DNA from: CAYJPV01 sp964396055
GTDB lineage: Bacteria > Acidobacteriota > Vicinamibacteria > Vicinamibacterales > JAKQTR01
Length of the DNA: 31,413 nucleotides
Assembly: GCA_964396055.1 (NCBI GenBank)
Contig: CAYNDV010000040.1
Location: 1-31,413 of the forward strand
Reading direction: 5' to 3'
Position numbers and translations under genes: made by a program. Of this stretch, positions 22,563 to 30,558 are shown one piece after another. Under the pieces are notes generated by a model that was given only the letters and a program-made list of their open reading frames with translations, was not told where the DNA came from and searched no databases. The first letter of the stretch is position 1, and each line of letters begins with the position of its first letter.

Positions 22563-23185
22563 GATCGTTTCGCCCCCCGCAGCTGGCCGCGCATCGCTTC
22601 CCGCGCACGCGTCAGCCGCGACTTGACGGTCCCAATCGCGACCCCAAGCGAGAAGGCAATCTCCTCGTAGCTCAAGCCGTCGATTTCCCGGAGGATGATG
22701 GCCGTGCGCTGGTCGAAGGGCAGGCCGTCCAGCGCCTGCCACACCCGCGCCGCCACTTCCTTCCGGCTCAACGCACGGTCGGGATCCGTGGCCACGTCGG
22801 CCGACGGCAACTCGCCGTGCTGCTGAATGTGCTCGTCGATCGAGACCTGGTCTCCGCGGCGGCGGCGGCGCCACCAGCGGTGCCGGTTGCGGGCCTGGTT
22901 CACCGCGATGCGGTAAATCCACGTCCGGAGCGCAGACTGGCCGCGGAAGCGGTGCAGCGTGCGGAACACCTGGAGGAAGACATCCTGCGACAAATCGCGG
23001 GCATCTTCGTAATCCCCAACCAGGTGCAGGGCAAGCGTGAGAACCATCCGCTGGTGCTCGGCCACCACCGTCGCGCACGCATCCGCATCTCCGTCCACGC
23101 ATCGACGGATGAGGACTGCCTCGCGGTCGGCAATGTCCGGCCAGCTCAGGGCGGGCGCTTGTTTCACCGTAAGTCCCTCAGCCAC
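22559..23185 (-). CDS. ECF-type RNA polymerase sigma factor (RpoE-like)
   Basis: A 208-residue ECF sigma factor. Region 2 shows ARDLSQDVFLQVFRTLHRF and LRTWIYRIAVNQARNRHRW; an acidic linker with ATDPDRALSRKE follows. Region 4 has LPFDQRTAIILREIDG and the helix-turn-helix YEEIAFSLGVAIGTVKSRLTRAR. The start is GTG 23185, with GGGAG about 10 bases upstream and a good promoter at 23202-23230. It is paired with the zinc-finger anti-sigma gene, so its activity is presumably released by an envelope signal. It is only distantly similar to the ECF factor at 4769-5365. Confidence 0.95.
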   Translation of the reverse strand: MAEGLTVKQAPALSWPDIADREAVLIRRCVDGDADACATVVAEHQRMVLTLALHLVGDYEDARDLSQDVFLQVFRTLHRFRGQSALRTWIYRIAVNQARNRHRWWRRRRRGDQVSIDEHIQQHGELPSADVATDPDRALSRKEVAARVWQALDGLPFDQRTAIILREIDGLSYEEIAFSLGVAIGTVKSRLTRAREAMRGQLRGAKRS

Positions 23186-23201
23186 GCCAGTGACTCCCTG
23201 A

Positions 23202-23230
23202 ACTATAACAGCTTGCCCACCCGGTGTCAG
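23202..23230 (-). promoter_or_regulatory. Promoter of the second ECF sigma/anti-sigma pair
   Basis: On the minus strand: -35 CTGACA (plus 23225-23230), a 17-base spacer and -10 TATAGT (23202-23207). Both boxes match the housekeeping consensus at 5 of 6 positions. Transcription would begin about 10 bases before the GTG start, just upstream of it. Confidence 0.7.
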
Positions 23231-23323
23231 GGCTTCTCGCCAGGCCCCGGACAGGCCCTCCTGCTCAAGTTAGACACGAAAAGGGGGCAAAGGTTCCGTC
23301 CCGCCTGCTACCATAGGCCCGAG

Positions 23324-24736
23324 ATGCGACGAGCCTGGTTCGTGGCGATCACCGCCGCGGTGCTGATCGTGGCCGCCGTGCTTGTGGGCACGGCGCTGGT
23401 GCGCGAGCGCGAGTACCAGGGCCTGCTCAGCCGGGGCAACGCCTCGCTGGCCGCCGGACAGACCTACCAGGCGATCGAGGCCTTCAGCGGCGCCATCGCG
23501 CTGCGGGGCGACTCGATGGTGAGCTACCTGCGCCGCGGCGAGGCCTATCACCAGCGCGGCGAAAGCGGCGCCGCCCTGCGCGACCTGCGCACGGCCGCCC
23601 GGCTGGATCCGGCGGCACCCCGGCCCCAGGAATTGCTCGGCGACGTCAACTACGACCTCGGCCGATATGCCCGGGCCGTCGAGGCCTATCGGGCATTTGT
23701 GGCCATCGACGATCGCAGCCCGCGTGTCCTCTACAAGCTGGGTCTTTCACTGTATCTCTCAGGAGACATCCAGGCAGCCCCCGCCTCCCTGCGCCAGGCC
23801 ATCGCCCAGGACGCGGACCTGGTCGAGGCGCACTACGTCCTGGGCCTCAGTCTGAGGGACGCCGGCCAGACCCGCCAGGCGATCGACGCCTTCCAGGACG
23901 CCGTTCGCCTGAACTCGTCCTTCGTTCCCGCCCGCGAAGAACTCGCCGGGATTCACGCTGCGGCGGGCCGCACCAGGCAGGCTGTCGAGCAGTTGGAGGC
24001 GATTGCGGCGCTCGAGCCCGATCGGCCCGAACGGCAGACGGCGGTGGCGATGGCGTACGCGCGCAGCGGGCGGACCGACAGCGCCGTGAACGTCCTGGGT
24101 CGTGCGGCCGAACGTTACCCGGACAACACAGCCGTGTTCCTGGCGCTGGGGCGCATCTGGCTCGAGGCGGCCGAACCGCGCCGCGATCGTATGGCCCTGC
24201 GAAAGGCGGCTGAGGCGCTCGAGCCGCTGGCCCGGCGGCCGGGCGCTTCGAGCGAGGCGCTGGCGCTCTACGGCCGCGTCCTGCTGGTGTCCGGTGAACT
24301 CGCGGCGGCTGAAGCGGTGCTGCGCGAGGCCACGCTGGTGCTGCCCGTGCGGCTCGAAGCGCTGGCCTGGCATGCGGACGCCGCCGAGCGCCTGGGCCGG
24401 CTGGCAGTTGCGCGCGAGTCGCTCGAACGATGGACCGTGCTCGCCTCCGAGGCCGCGGCGGGTCGGGCCGCCCAGTTCGAGCGCCTCGGGGACCTGCAGG
24501 TCAGGCTCGGCGATCGGGCGGCGGCCGTCCGGGCGCTGCGGCAGGCGGTGCAGGTGGCGGGCGCGCCGGCCTCGGCCTGGCTCGCGCTCATCCGGGCCCA
24601 GACAGCCATCGGCGATACGGCCGGTGCCGCGGCCTCCGCCGAACGCGCGGCGTCGCTGTTCCCGCGCGACGCCGTCATCCTCGCCCTCGCCCGCCGCCTG
24701 CGCACCACCGCAGCGGCCGGCGCGCCCCGCGGCTAG
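23324..24736 (+). CDS. Membrane-anchored TPR-repeat protein
   Basis: A 470-residue protein with one N-terminal membrane segment (about residues 5-26, WFVAITAAVLIVAAVLVGTAL), either an anchor or an uncleaved signal, followed by about ten tetratricopeptide repeats. Examples are RGNASLAAGQTYQAIEAFSGA, LGLSLYLSGDIQAAPASLRQA and LGLSLRDAGQTRQAIDAFQDA. No catalytic motif is visible, so it is probably a protein-interaction scaffold. ATG 23324 is chosen because it opens directly into the hydrophobic segment; the long open frame upstream overlaps the divergent sigma gene. It is convergent with the sigma-54 regulator, with only 3 bases between the stop codons and no terminator visible. Confidence 0.82.
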   Translation: MRRAWFVAITAAVLIVAAVLVGTALVREREYQGLLSRGNASLAAGQTYQAIEAFSGAIALRGDSMVSYLRRGEAYHQRGESGAALRDLRTAARLDPAAPRPQELLGDVNYDLGRYARAVEAYRAFVAIDDRSPRVLYKLGLSLYLSGDIQAAPASLRQAIAQDADLVEAHYVLGLSLRDAGQTRQAIDAFQDAVRLNSSFVPAREELAGIHAAAGRTRQAVEQLEAIAALEPDRPERQTAVAMAYARSGRTDSAVNVLGRAAERYPDNTAVFLALGRIWLEAAEPRRDRMALRKAAEALEPLARRPGASSEALALYGRVLLVSGELAAAEAVLREATLVLPVRLEALAWHADAAERLGRLAVARESLERWTVLASEAAAGRAAQFERLGDLQVRLGDRAAAVRALRQAVQVAGAPASAWLALIRAQTAIGDTAGAAASAERAASLFPRDAVILALARRLRTTAAAGAPRG

Positions 24737-24739
24737 CGG

Positions 24740-27691
24740 TCAGGTCGCGGCGTGCTCCACGCCGCGTTCCAGGCCAAGCCGCGCCAGCATCTTCGCCAGA
24801 CCCTGGCGGGTCAGGCCCAGCGCCTGGGCGGCACGGCCTGGCCGCCCTCCCGCCCGTGCCAGGGCCTCCGACACGAAACGCCGCTCGAACTGGCGGCGCG
24901 CGGCCTCCAGCGACCACTCCCCCGCCGCGATCCGGGCGCTCCTCGCGCCCGCCACCTCTGGCGGCAGGTCGCGCGGGCCTATCCGGCCCCTGGGCGGCCC
25001 GCACACCGCCAGCGCCGCCAGCGTATTCTGCAGTTCGCGGACGTTACCCGGCCACGTGTGCCTGGCCAACGCGGCCAGCGCGTCGGCGGTGAGGACCGCC
25101 CGGGTGCCCGACTGATCGCAGGCCGATCGCCAGAACCGGGCCACCAGCAGCGGGAGGTCTTCGGGCCGCTCCCGCAGCGGCGGGATTTCCACCCGCACGA
25201 CATCGAGTCGGTAGAGCAGATCCCGGCGAAACCGGCCCTGGCGGCACTCGTCGTGCAACGATCGATTGGTGGCGGCCACCACGCGCACATCGACGCGGCG
25301 CGGGGCGTTCTCCCCGAGGCGGCGGATCTCGCCCTCCTGCAACACGCGCAGCAGCTTCGCCTGCGCCCGGGGCGAGAGCTCGTTGATCTCGTCGAGGAAC
25401 AGCGTGCCGCCGTCGGCCTCCTCGAACAGGCCGGCGCGGTCGCCGGCGGCGCCGGTGAACGCGCCGCGGGTATGGCCGAAGAGTTCGGCCTCGAGCAACT
25501 CGTCGGTCAACGCCGCGCAGTTTACGGCGCAGAACCGGCGCGCGCGCCGGGGGCTCGCGCGGTGAATCGCGCGGGCCGCCAGTTCCTTGCCGGTGCCGCT
25601 CTCCCCCAGCACCAGGACCGGGAAGGTCGTGGCCGCCGCCTTCACCACGAGGCTGCGCACGGCCACCATCGCGGCGCTCCCCCCGAGGATCTCGGAAGTG
25701 GCGTCCGACGCGGTCGGGATGGGAACCGCGGCGGCCGCCAGCGCGGCCGCCGACGGTCCGATGGCCGAGGCCAGGGCGGCCAGGTACAGGCCCGCCGCCG
25801 CAGGGGGCTCGAGCCGATCGACGGGCCATCGCGCGGTCACGACGCCGATGAGCGCGCCGCCGGTCCGCAGCGGCGCACACGCCTCGCCGGCCGCCGGGTG
25901 GCCGCCAGCCTCGGCCACGGCCAGCGCCTCGGCCCCGTCGCACGGCCGCCCACCGGCGTTGACCAGCAACTCGGGTCGGGCCCGGCCCGGCTCCGACCGG
26001 TCGGCCGCGAAGACGCTCAGGGCTGCCGCATCGAGCCGCCGCCGGGCGATCTCGCAGGCGTGTTCCACGGCCGCCCGCTCATCGGACGCCTCGCTGCACG
26101 CCTGCACCAGCGCCACGACGTCCGACGCCGACCATGTCGCCGCCGCGGGCCGGATCGCCACCGCGGCAGGCGGCCGTCCGTCGGCCAGCGCAGCGAGGCG
26201 TCGCGCGAAGAGGCCGGGGAGACGGCGTCGCCGCCAGCGGTCCAGCGCGGCGGCGTTCAGCGACGAGACATCCGTGGAGGGATGCGTCTTCCAGCACTCC
26301 GCGTACGCGAGGCGGAGCGACAGCGCCGCCATTGGTCGGTGGCGGTGCCGCGCCAGGCGGAGGCCCGCGGCCAGCGCCGCCTCGGCATCCGTGCGCCGAT
26401 TGATGGCCGAGAACGCCAGCACGTCGGCCTCGTGACCGGCCAGGGTGTCGCACACCGCCCACCAGGGCGCCGGAACGCCGGAGGGAGCCATGCCGACGGC
26501 GACCGCAACCGCCGCGACGCGTGAGGCCGGGGCGATGCGGTGCTCCGCGAGCCGCACGCGTGCCTCGGGACCCGGTGGAGGAAGCAGCATGCTGGCAGGG
26601 CGGCTGTCACCCCATCGCGGCGACGCTTCGGCCACCGCGTCGTGCGGGGTCCCGCCCCGGCCGAGGGCCTCCAGCAGCCGCGCGCGGGCTTCGTCCGCCC
26701 GCCCGGCCCAGTGCGCGCACTGCGCCAACGCCAGATCCGTCACCAGCACGAGGTCCGGTTCAGCCAGCGGCCCGGCCGCCCGTCGAGCGGTGGCCAGCAG
26801 GGCCTCGCTCGCTTCGAGGCGATCATCGTCTTCCGCCGCGCCGGCCAGGTGGACCATCGCGGCCACCACGCCTGCGACCGAACCCGCCTCGTCGAAGGCA
26901 TCGCGGGCGGCGCGAGCCCACCGCTCGGCCGCACGGGTGTCCGCCCGCTGCCGCGCCAGCGTGGCCAGCACCACCATCAGCGCACCGGCCCTCGGCCACG
27001 CCCGGCGCCGTCGTGCCTGCGCGCACGCCCGCGCCAGGACCCGTACGGCCTCCGTGTGGCGCCCCTGCGAGGTCAGGCGCTCCGCTCGCGCCACGCTGTC
27101 GGCGGTGCAGGCCGCCTCGCGCACCGGCAATGCCACGCTCTGCCCGGGGTCGTCCCCGGCATGCTCACGGACGCAGGCGGCCCCGGACGGTCCCTCCGGA
27201 TAGGCTGCGGCGTGCAACCGCAGGACCGAGGTGCGCGCCGCGCCGTTCGCGCGCAACCGGGTCTCGAAGCGTGCCAGCACTGCGTCGCGCACCGCCCCTG
27301 GCGTGCGCCCCTCGTCCAGCACCAGCACATCCCGGTGGCGCAACACCCGCTCGAGGTCCCCGCTCGTCACGCCGCCGGGCCGTACCGCGTCGCACCAGGC
27401 CGCGGTCACCGGCACGAACCCCCGGAGACTGACGTGGTGCGCCAGGTGTTCGACCAGCAGCTTTCGGCTGGCTCGGGGTGCCACAGCCACCTGCATGGCA
27501 CACCCGGCCGGCGGCGCCGCGCAGAGCGCCTCGATGACCGCGTCGACGGCGGGCAGCGCCGGCGCGGCCTCCACGCTGCGCGCGGCCCCGGCGCTGATCG
27601 GCCTGTCCCGCCTGCGCCCCACCTTCACGCGGGCACGCGTGGCCAGGTCGTAGGTGACGCCGTCGCGACGGCGGACGAACCGATCGAGCAT
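24740..27691 (-). CDS. Sigma-54-dependent transcriptional activator with a large multi-domain N-terminus
   Basis: A 983-residue bacterial enhancer-binding protein. The AAA+ domain has Walker A GESGTGKE (696-703), the sigma-54-contacting GAFTGA loop (743-748) and Walker B LFLDEI (764-769). A Fis-type helix-turn-helix closes the protein (GRPGRAAQALGLTRQGLAKM, about 950-969). Before the AAA+ domain, residues about 520-660 resemble a GAF domain and about 220-460 an Ala-rich TPR-like helical region. Residues 1-200 are unassigned. There is no receiver domain, so the signal is probably a ligand or protein partner. ATG 27691 is used; GTG 27709, with GGGGAGGG 3 bases upstream, would add six residues. 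No sigma-54 promoter was recognised nearby, so its target is unknown. Confidence 0.85.
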   Translation of the reverse strand: MLDRFVRRRDGVTYDLATRARVKVGRRRDRPISAGAARSVEAAPALPAVDAVIEALCAAPPAGCAMQVAVAPRASRKLLVEHLAHHVSLRGFVPVTAAWCDAVRPGGVTSGDLERVLRHRDVLVLDEGRTPGAVRDAVLARFETRLRANGAARTSVLRLHAAAYPEGPSGAACVREHAGDDPGQSVALPVREAACTADSVARAERLTSQGRHTEAVRVLARACAQARRRRAWPRAGALMVVLATLARQRADTRAAERWARAARDAFDEAGSVAGVVAAMVHLAGAAEDDDRLEASEALLATARRAAGPLAEPDLVLVTDLALAQCAHWAGRADEARARLLEALGRGGTPHDAVAEASPRWGDSRPASMLLPPPGPEARVRLAEHRIAPASRVAAVAVAVGMAPSGVPAPWWAVCDTLAGHEADVLAFSAINRRTDAEAALAAGLRLARHRHRPMAALSLRLAYAECWKTHPSTDVSSLNAAALDRWRRRRLPGLFARRLAALADGRPPAAVAIRPAAATWSASDVVALVQACSEASDERAAVEHACEIARRRLDAAALSVFAADRSEPGRARPELLVNAGGRPCDGAEALAVAEAGGHPAAGEACAPLRTGGALIGVVTARWPVDRLEPPAAAGLYLAALASAIGPSAAALAAAAVPIPTASDATSEILGGSAAMVAVRSLVVKAAATTFPVLVLGESGTGKELAARAIHRASPRRARRFCAVNCAALTDELLEAELFGHTRGAFTGAAGDRAGLFEEADGGTLFLDEINELSPRAQAKLLRVLQEGEIRRLGENAPRRVDVRVVAATNRSLHDECRQGRFRRDLLYRLDVVRVEIPPLRERPEDLPLLVARFWRSACDQSGTRAVLTADALAALARHTWPGNVRELQNTLAALAVCGPPRGRIGPRDLPPEVAGARSARIAAGEWSLEAARRQFERRFVSEALARAGGRPGRAAQALGLTRQGLAKMLARLGLERGVEHAAT

Positions 27692-27756
27692 GAGCGTGGG
27701 TCCTGCCACAAGCCCTCCCCGAAGACAGCCGCAGGCCAGGTGTGCAAGACCGGCGC

Positions 27757-27783
27757 CCGGGCTGCCGCGTGGCGGCAGCCCGG
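27757..27783. other. 12-bp perfect inverted repeat in the divergent regulator/aroC spacer
   Basis: Arms CCGGGCTGCCGC (27757-27768) and GCGGCAGCCCGG (27772-27783) around GTG. It overlaps the next inverted repeat by four bases, so the two hairpins cannot both form. It may be an operator or a structured leader for either divergent gene; there is no T tract. Confidence 0.55.
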
Positions 27784-27801
27784 AAACACGGGGGTTTCCG
27801 G
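27780..27801. other. 8-bp inverted repeat overlapping the previous hairpin
   Basis: Arms CCGGAAAC (27780-27787) and GTTTCCGG (27794-27801) with a six-base loop. It shares 27780-27783 with the 12-bp hairpin, and it lies about 50 bases before aroC, upstream of the probable -10. Confidence 0.5.
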
Positions 27802-27833
27802 CGGCGCAGCTCCCGGGACAGGCAGGAACTTCG

Positions 27834-27841
27834 TATAGAAT
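27834..27841 (+). promoter_or_regulatory. Probable -10 element of the aroC operon
   Basis: TATAGAAT contains two overlapping -10-like hexamers (TATAGA and TAGAAT) in an otherwise GC-rich spacer. No convincing -35 box is seen. Transcription would begin only about 4-8 bases before ATG 27852, so the aroC message may be nearly leaderless. Confidence 0.45.
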
Positions 27842-27851
27842 AGCGGCCGGA

Positions 27852-29069
27852 ATGCTGCGATTTCTGACAGCCGGCGAATCCCACGGCCGGGCGCTCGTGG
27901 TCGTCATCGACGGCGTGCCCGCAGGCCTGCCCCTCGACGTGCCCGCCATCACGCGGGACCTGCGCCGCCGGCAGGGCGGCTACGGCCGAGGTCGGCGCAT
28001 GGTCATCGAGTCGGACCAGGCCCTGATCGTCGCTGGTGTGCGGCGCGGCCTGACCACCGGCGCCCCCGTCGCCTTCACCATCGACAATCGCGACTGGGTC
28101 AACTGGCAACGGACGATGCACGTCGAGTCCGAGCCTCCGGCCGACGCCACGGGTGCCGCGCGGGCGCCGGTCACCCGCCCGCGGCCGGGGCACGCCGACC
28201 TGGCCGGGGCGCTGAAGTACGGCCACGACGACCTGCGCGACGTGCTCGAGCGGGCGAGCGCGCGCGAGACCGCGGCCCGCGTGGCCGCCGGCGCCGTGGC
28301 CCGCCAGTTGCTCGAGCAGCTGGGCATCGCCGTCACGAGCCACGTCTTCATTATCGGAGACGTCGAGTGCGCCGACCCGCACGGCGTGCCGTTCGCCGCC
28401 ATCGCGGCGCTGGCCGGGGACGACCCGACGCGCTGCGCCGATCCGGCAGCGGCGGCACGCATGATGGCCGCCATCGATGCGGCCCGCGAACGGGGTGACA
28501 CACTGGGCGGCGCCTTCGAGGTCGTCGCCACGGGCGTGCCGCCGGGCCTGGGCAGCTACGCGCAGTGGGACCGCCGCCTGGATGGCCGCCTCGCGCAGGC
28601 CCTGATGTCGATCCCGGCGATCAAGGCCGTCGGCATCGGCCTGGGCGAGGACGTGGCGCGCCGCCCCGGTTCGCGCGTGCACGATCCTATTCTCCCCCCG
28701 TCCGGCGCCGCCGGTCCCGTGCCGGCCGCGCGGCCGACCAATCATGCCGGCGGTCTCGAAGGCGGCGTCACCAACGGCGAGGACCTGCGCGTGTCGGCGT
28801 TCATGAAGCCGATCGCCACGCTCATGACGCCGCTGCCGTCGGTGGATCTGCGGTCGCGGCAGCCCGCCGACGCGGCCATCGAGCGCAGCGACGTTTGCGC
28901 CGTGCCGGCCGCGTCCGTCGTGGGCGAAGCCATGGTCGCCCTGGTGCTGGCCGACGCGGTGCTCGATCGGTTCGGCGGCGACCAGCTGGCGGACCTCCAG
29001 CGGAACTTCGCGGCGTGGCGCCAGAGCGCCACCGCGCGATTCGCCGTCCCCCCGGAGCCAACGGCATGA
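27852..29069 (+). CDS. aroC: Chorismate synthase
   Basis: Last step of the shikimate pathway, FMN-dependent conversion of EPSP to chorismate, the substrate of TrpE. It has 405 residues, slightly long. The start region FLTAGESHG (residues 4-12), RRRQGGYGRG, RPGHADLAGALKYG, ERASARETAARVAAGAVA and NHAGGLEGGVTNGEDL signatures are all present. ATG 27852 is chosen because the family begins MLRFLTAGESHG; an open frame further upstream runs through the promoter. It is separated from the aro/trp supraoperon and instead overlaps def by 4 bases (ATGA). Confidence 0.97.
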   Translation: MLRFLTAGESHGRALVVVIDGVPAGLPLDVPAITRDLRRRQGGYGRGRRMVIESDQALIVAGVRRGLTTGAPVAFTIDNRDWVNWQRTMHVESEPPADATGAARAPVTRPRPGHADLAGALKYGHDDLRDVLERASARETAARVAAGAVARQLLEQLGIAVTSHVFIIGDVECADPHGVPFAAIAALAGDDPTRCADPAAAARMMAAIDAARERGDTLGGAFEVVATGVPPGLGSYAQWDRRLDGRLAQALMSIPAIKAVGIGLGEDVARRPGSRVHDPILPPSGAAGPVPAARPTNHAGGLEGGVTNGEDLRVSAFMKPIATLMTPLPSVDLRSRQPADAAIERSDVCAVPAASVVGEAMVALVLADAVLDRFGGDQLADLQRNFAAWRQSATARFAVPPEPTA

Positions 29070-29575
29070 TTCGACCCATCGTGAAGTACGGGCGGCCGGT
29101 GCTCCACCACGCCGCCGAGCCCGTGACCGAGGTCACGGGCGAGATTGGCGACCTGGTGGCCGACATGGTCCAGACGATGTATGCGGCCCCGGGGGTGGGG
29201 CTGGCCGCGCCGCAGATCGGCGTGCCGCTGCGGATCTTCGTGGTGGACGTCTCGGTGGGGCGCGCCGCCAACCAGCTGATGACGTTCATCAATCCCGAGT
29301 TCGTCGAGCGCGACGGGATGCAGATCGAAGAAGAGGGTTGCCTGAGCCTGCCGGGGTTCAATGCCACCGTCGCCCGACCCGGGCGGGCGGTCGTCCGCGG
29401 CCTCTCGCTCGACGGCAAGGAGCAGACGGTGGAAGGCACGGGGCTGCTGGCCCGCGCGTTCCAGCACGAAATGGACCACCTCGAGGGCCATGTCTTCGTC
29501 GATCGGCTGCGCGGCATTCAGCGCGACCTCATCGTCCGCCGCATCCGGAAGCTCGAGCGGACAGGCAAATGGTGA
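29066..29575 (+). CDS. def: Peptide deformylase
   Basis: Metalloenzyme that removes the formyl group from the N-terminus of new proteins. It has 169 residues. All three motifs are intact: GVGLAAPQIG (43-52), EGCLSLPG with metal ligand Cys92, and QHEMDHLEG with His134, Glu135 and His138. ATG 29066 overlaps the aroC stop. It forms the common def-fmt-rsmB cluster, and its end overlaps the fmt start by 7 bases. Confidence 0.97.
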   Translation: MIRPIVKYGRPVLHHAAEPVTEVTGEIGDLVADMVQTMYAAPGVGLAAPQIGVPLRIFVVDVSVGRAANQLMTFINPEFVERDGMQIEEEGCLSLPGFNATVARPGRAVVRGLSLDGKEQTVEGTGLLARAFQHEMDHLEGHVFVDRLRGIQRDLIVRRIRKLERTGKW

Positions 29576-30558
29576 CGGGTGCCGCCCGATCGCTGCGCCT
29601 CGTGTTCTTCGGCACGCCCGACTTCGCCGTGCCATCGCTGCAGGCGATGATCGACTCGCGCCACGACGTCGTGGGCGTCGTCACGCAGCCCGACCGCCCG
29701 CGCGGTCGTGGGCAGCAGGTGCTGGCCAGCCCCGTGAAGCAGCTGGCGCTCGCCTCCGGCGTGCCCGTGCTGCAGCCCGAGCGCCTGAAAGACGAGGCGT
29801 TCCTGACCGCGTACCGGGCGTGGCAGGCCGACCTGGGCGTGGTGGCCGCTTACGGCAAGATCCTGCCCGCCGCGGTGCTGTCGGCCCCGCCCCTCGGCCT
29901 CGTCAACGTGCACGCGTCCCTGCTGCCTCGCCACCGCGGCGCGGCGCCCGTCCACCGGGCGGTGATGGCCGGCGACGCGGAGACGGGCGTGAGCATCATG
30001 GGCGTCGTGGCGGCGCTCGATGCGGGCCCCGTGTTTGCCACCGTGACGCGCCCGATCGGGCCCGACGATACCAGCATGCAGGTGGAGCGCGACCTCGCGG
30101 TCCTCGGCGCCGACCTCCTCATGCGGGTGGTGGAGGATCTGGCCGCCGGTACCGCGCACAGCGTGCCGCAGGACGACGCGCGGGCCACCTACGCGCATCG
30201 CCTGGACAGGAGCGAGGGCCCGATCGACTGGTCGAGGAGCGCCGACGAGGTGCACAACCGCGTGCGGGGGCTGCAGCCCTGGCCCATGGCCTGGACGGTC
30301 CTCCACGGCACGCGCCTGATCGTGGTCCAGACACGGCGGGTCGCCGGGGACCCGGCTTCGGGGGACCAGCCCGGCACCGTCGTCGCGGTTTCCAGGGACG
30401 GCATCCGCGTGCAGACCGGCACGGGCGCGCTGGACATCACGATGGTCCAGCCCGAGGGCCGGCGGCCGATGACGGCCCGCGATTTCGCGGCGGGCCACCG
30501 GCTGGTGCCGGGCGTGCGCCTGACGGGCCCGGCGTCAGGCGCCGCACAGACGCCATGA
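29569..30558 (+). CDS. fmt: Methionyl-tRNA formyltransferase
   Basis: Formylates initiator Met-tRNA using 10-formyl-tetrahydrofolate. It has 329 residues. The catalytic residues Asn113 and His115 lie in NVHASLLPRHRGAAP, and Asp151 in ALDAGPV. The N-terminal VFFGTPDFAVPSL is typical, and a C-terminal OB-like domain covers about 220-315. ATG 29569 overlaps the end of def by 7 bases; the ribosome-binding site is weak, so coupling to def is likely. Its stop overlaps the rsmB start in an ATGA. Confidence 0.96.
   Translation: MVTGAARSLRLVFFGTPDFAVPSLQAMIDSRHDVVGVVTQPDRPRGRGQQVLASPVKQLALASGVPVLQPERLKDEAFLTAYRAWQADLGVVAAYGKILPAAVLSAPPLGLVNVHASLLPRHRGAAPVHRAVMAGDAETGVSIMGVVAALDAGPVFATVTRPIGPDDTSMQVERDLAVLGADLLMRVVEDLAAGTAHSVPQDDARATYAHRLDRSEGPIDWSRSADEVHNRVRGLQPWPMAWTVLHGTRLIVVQTRRVAGDPASGDQPGTVVAVSRDGIRVQTGTGALDITMVQPEGRRPMTARDFAAGHRLVPGVRLTGPASGAAQTP

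Noticed and set aside
21708..23102. A 464-codon minus-strand frame covering both the anti-sigma and the sigma region
   Set aside because: The upstream half overlaps the sigma-factor gene in another frame and is Arg/Pro/Gly-rich. The zinc-finger protein starts cleanly at the ATGA overlap at 22562.
22817..23323. Extended N-terminus of the TPR protein back to 22817
   Set aside because: It would overlap the divergent sigma-factor gene completely. ATG 23324 opens directly into a membrane segment.
27692..27952. Extended N-terminus of the sigma-54 activator back to 27952
   Set aside because: It would run through the aroC promoter region and into aroC itself. The extra sequence is low in domain-like features, and starts at 27691 or 27709 have plausible ribosome-binding sites.
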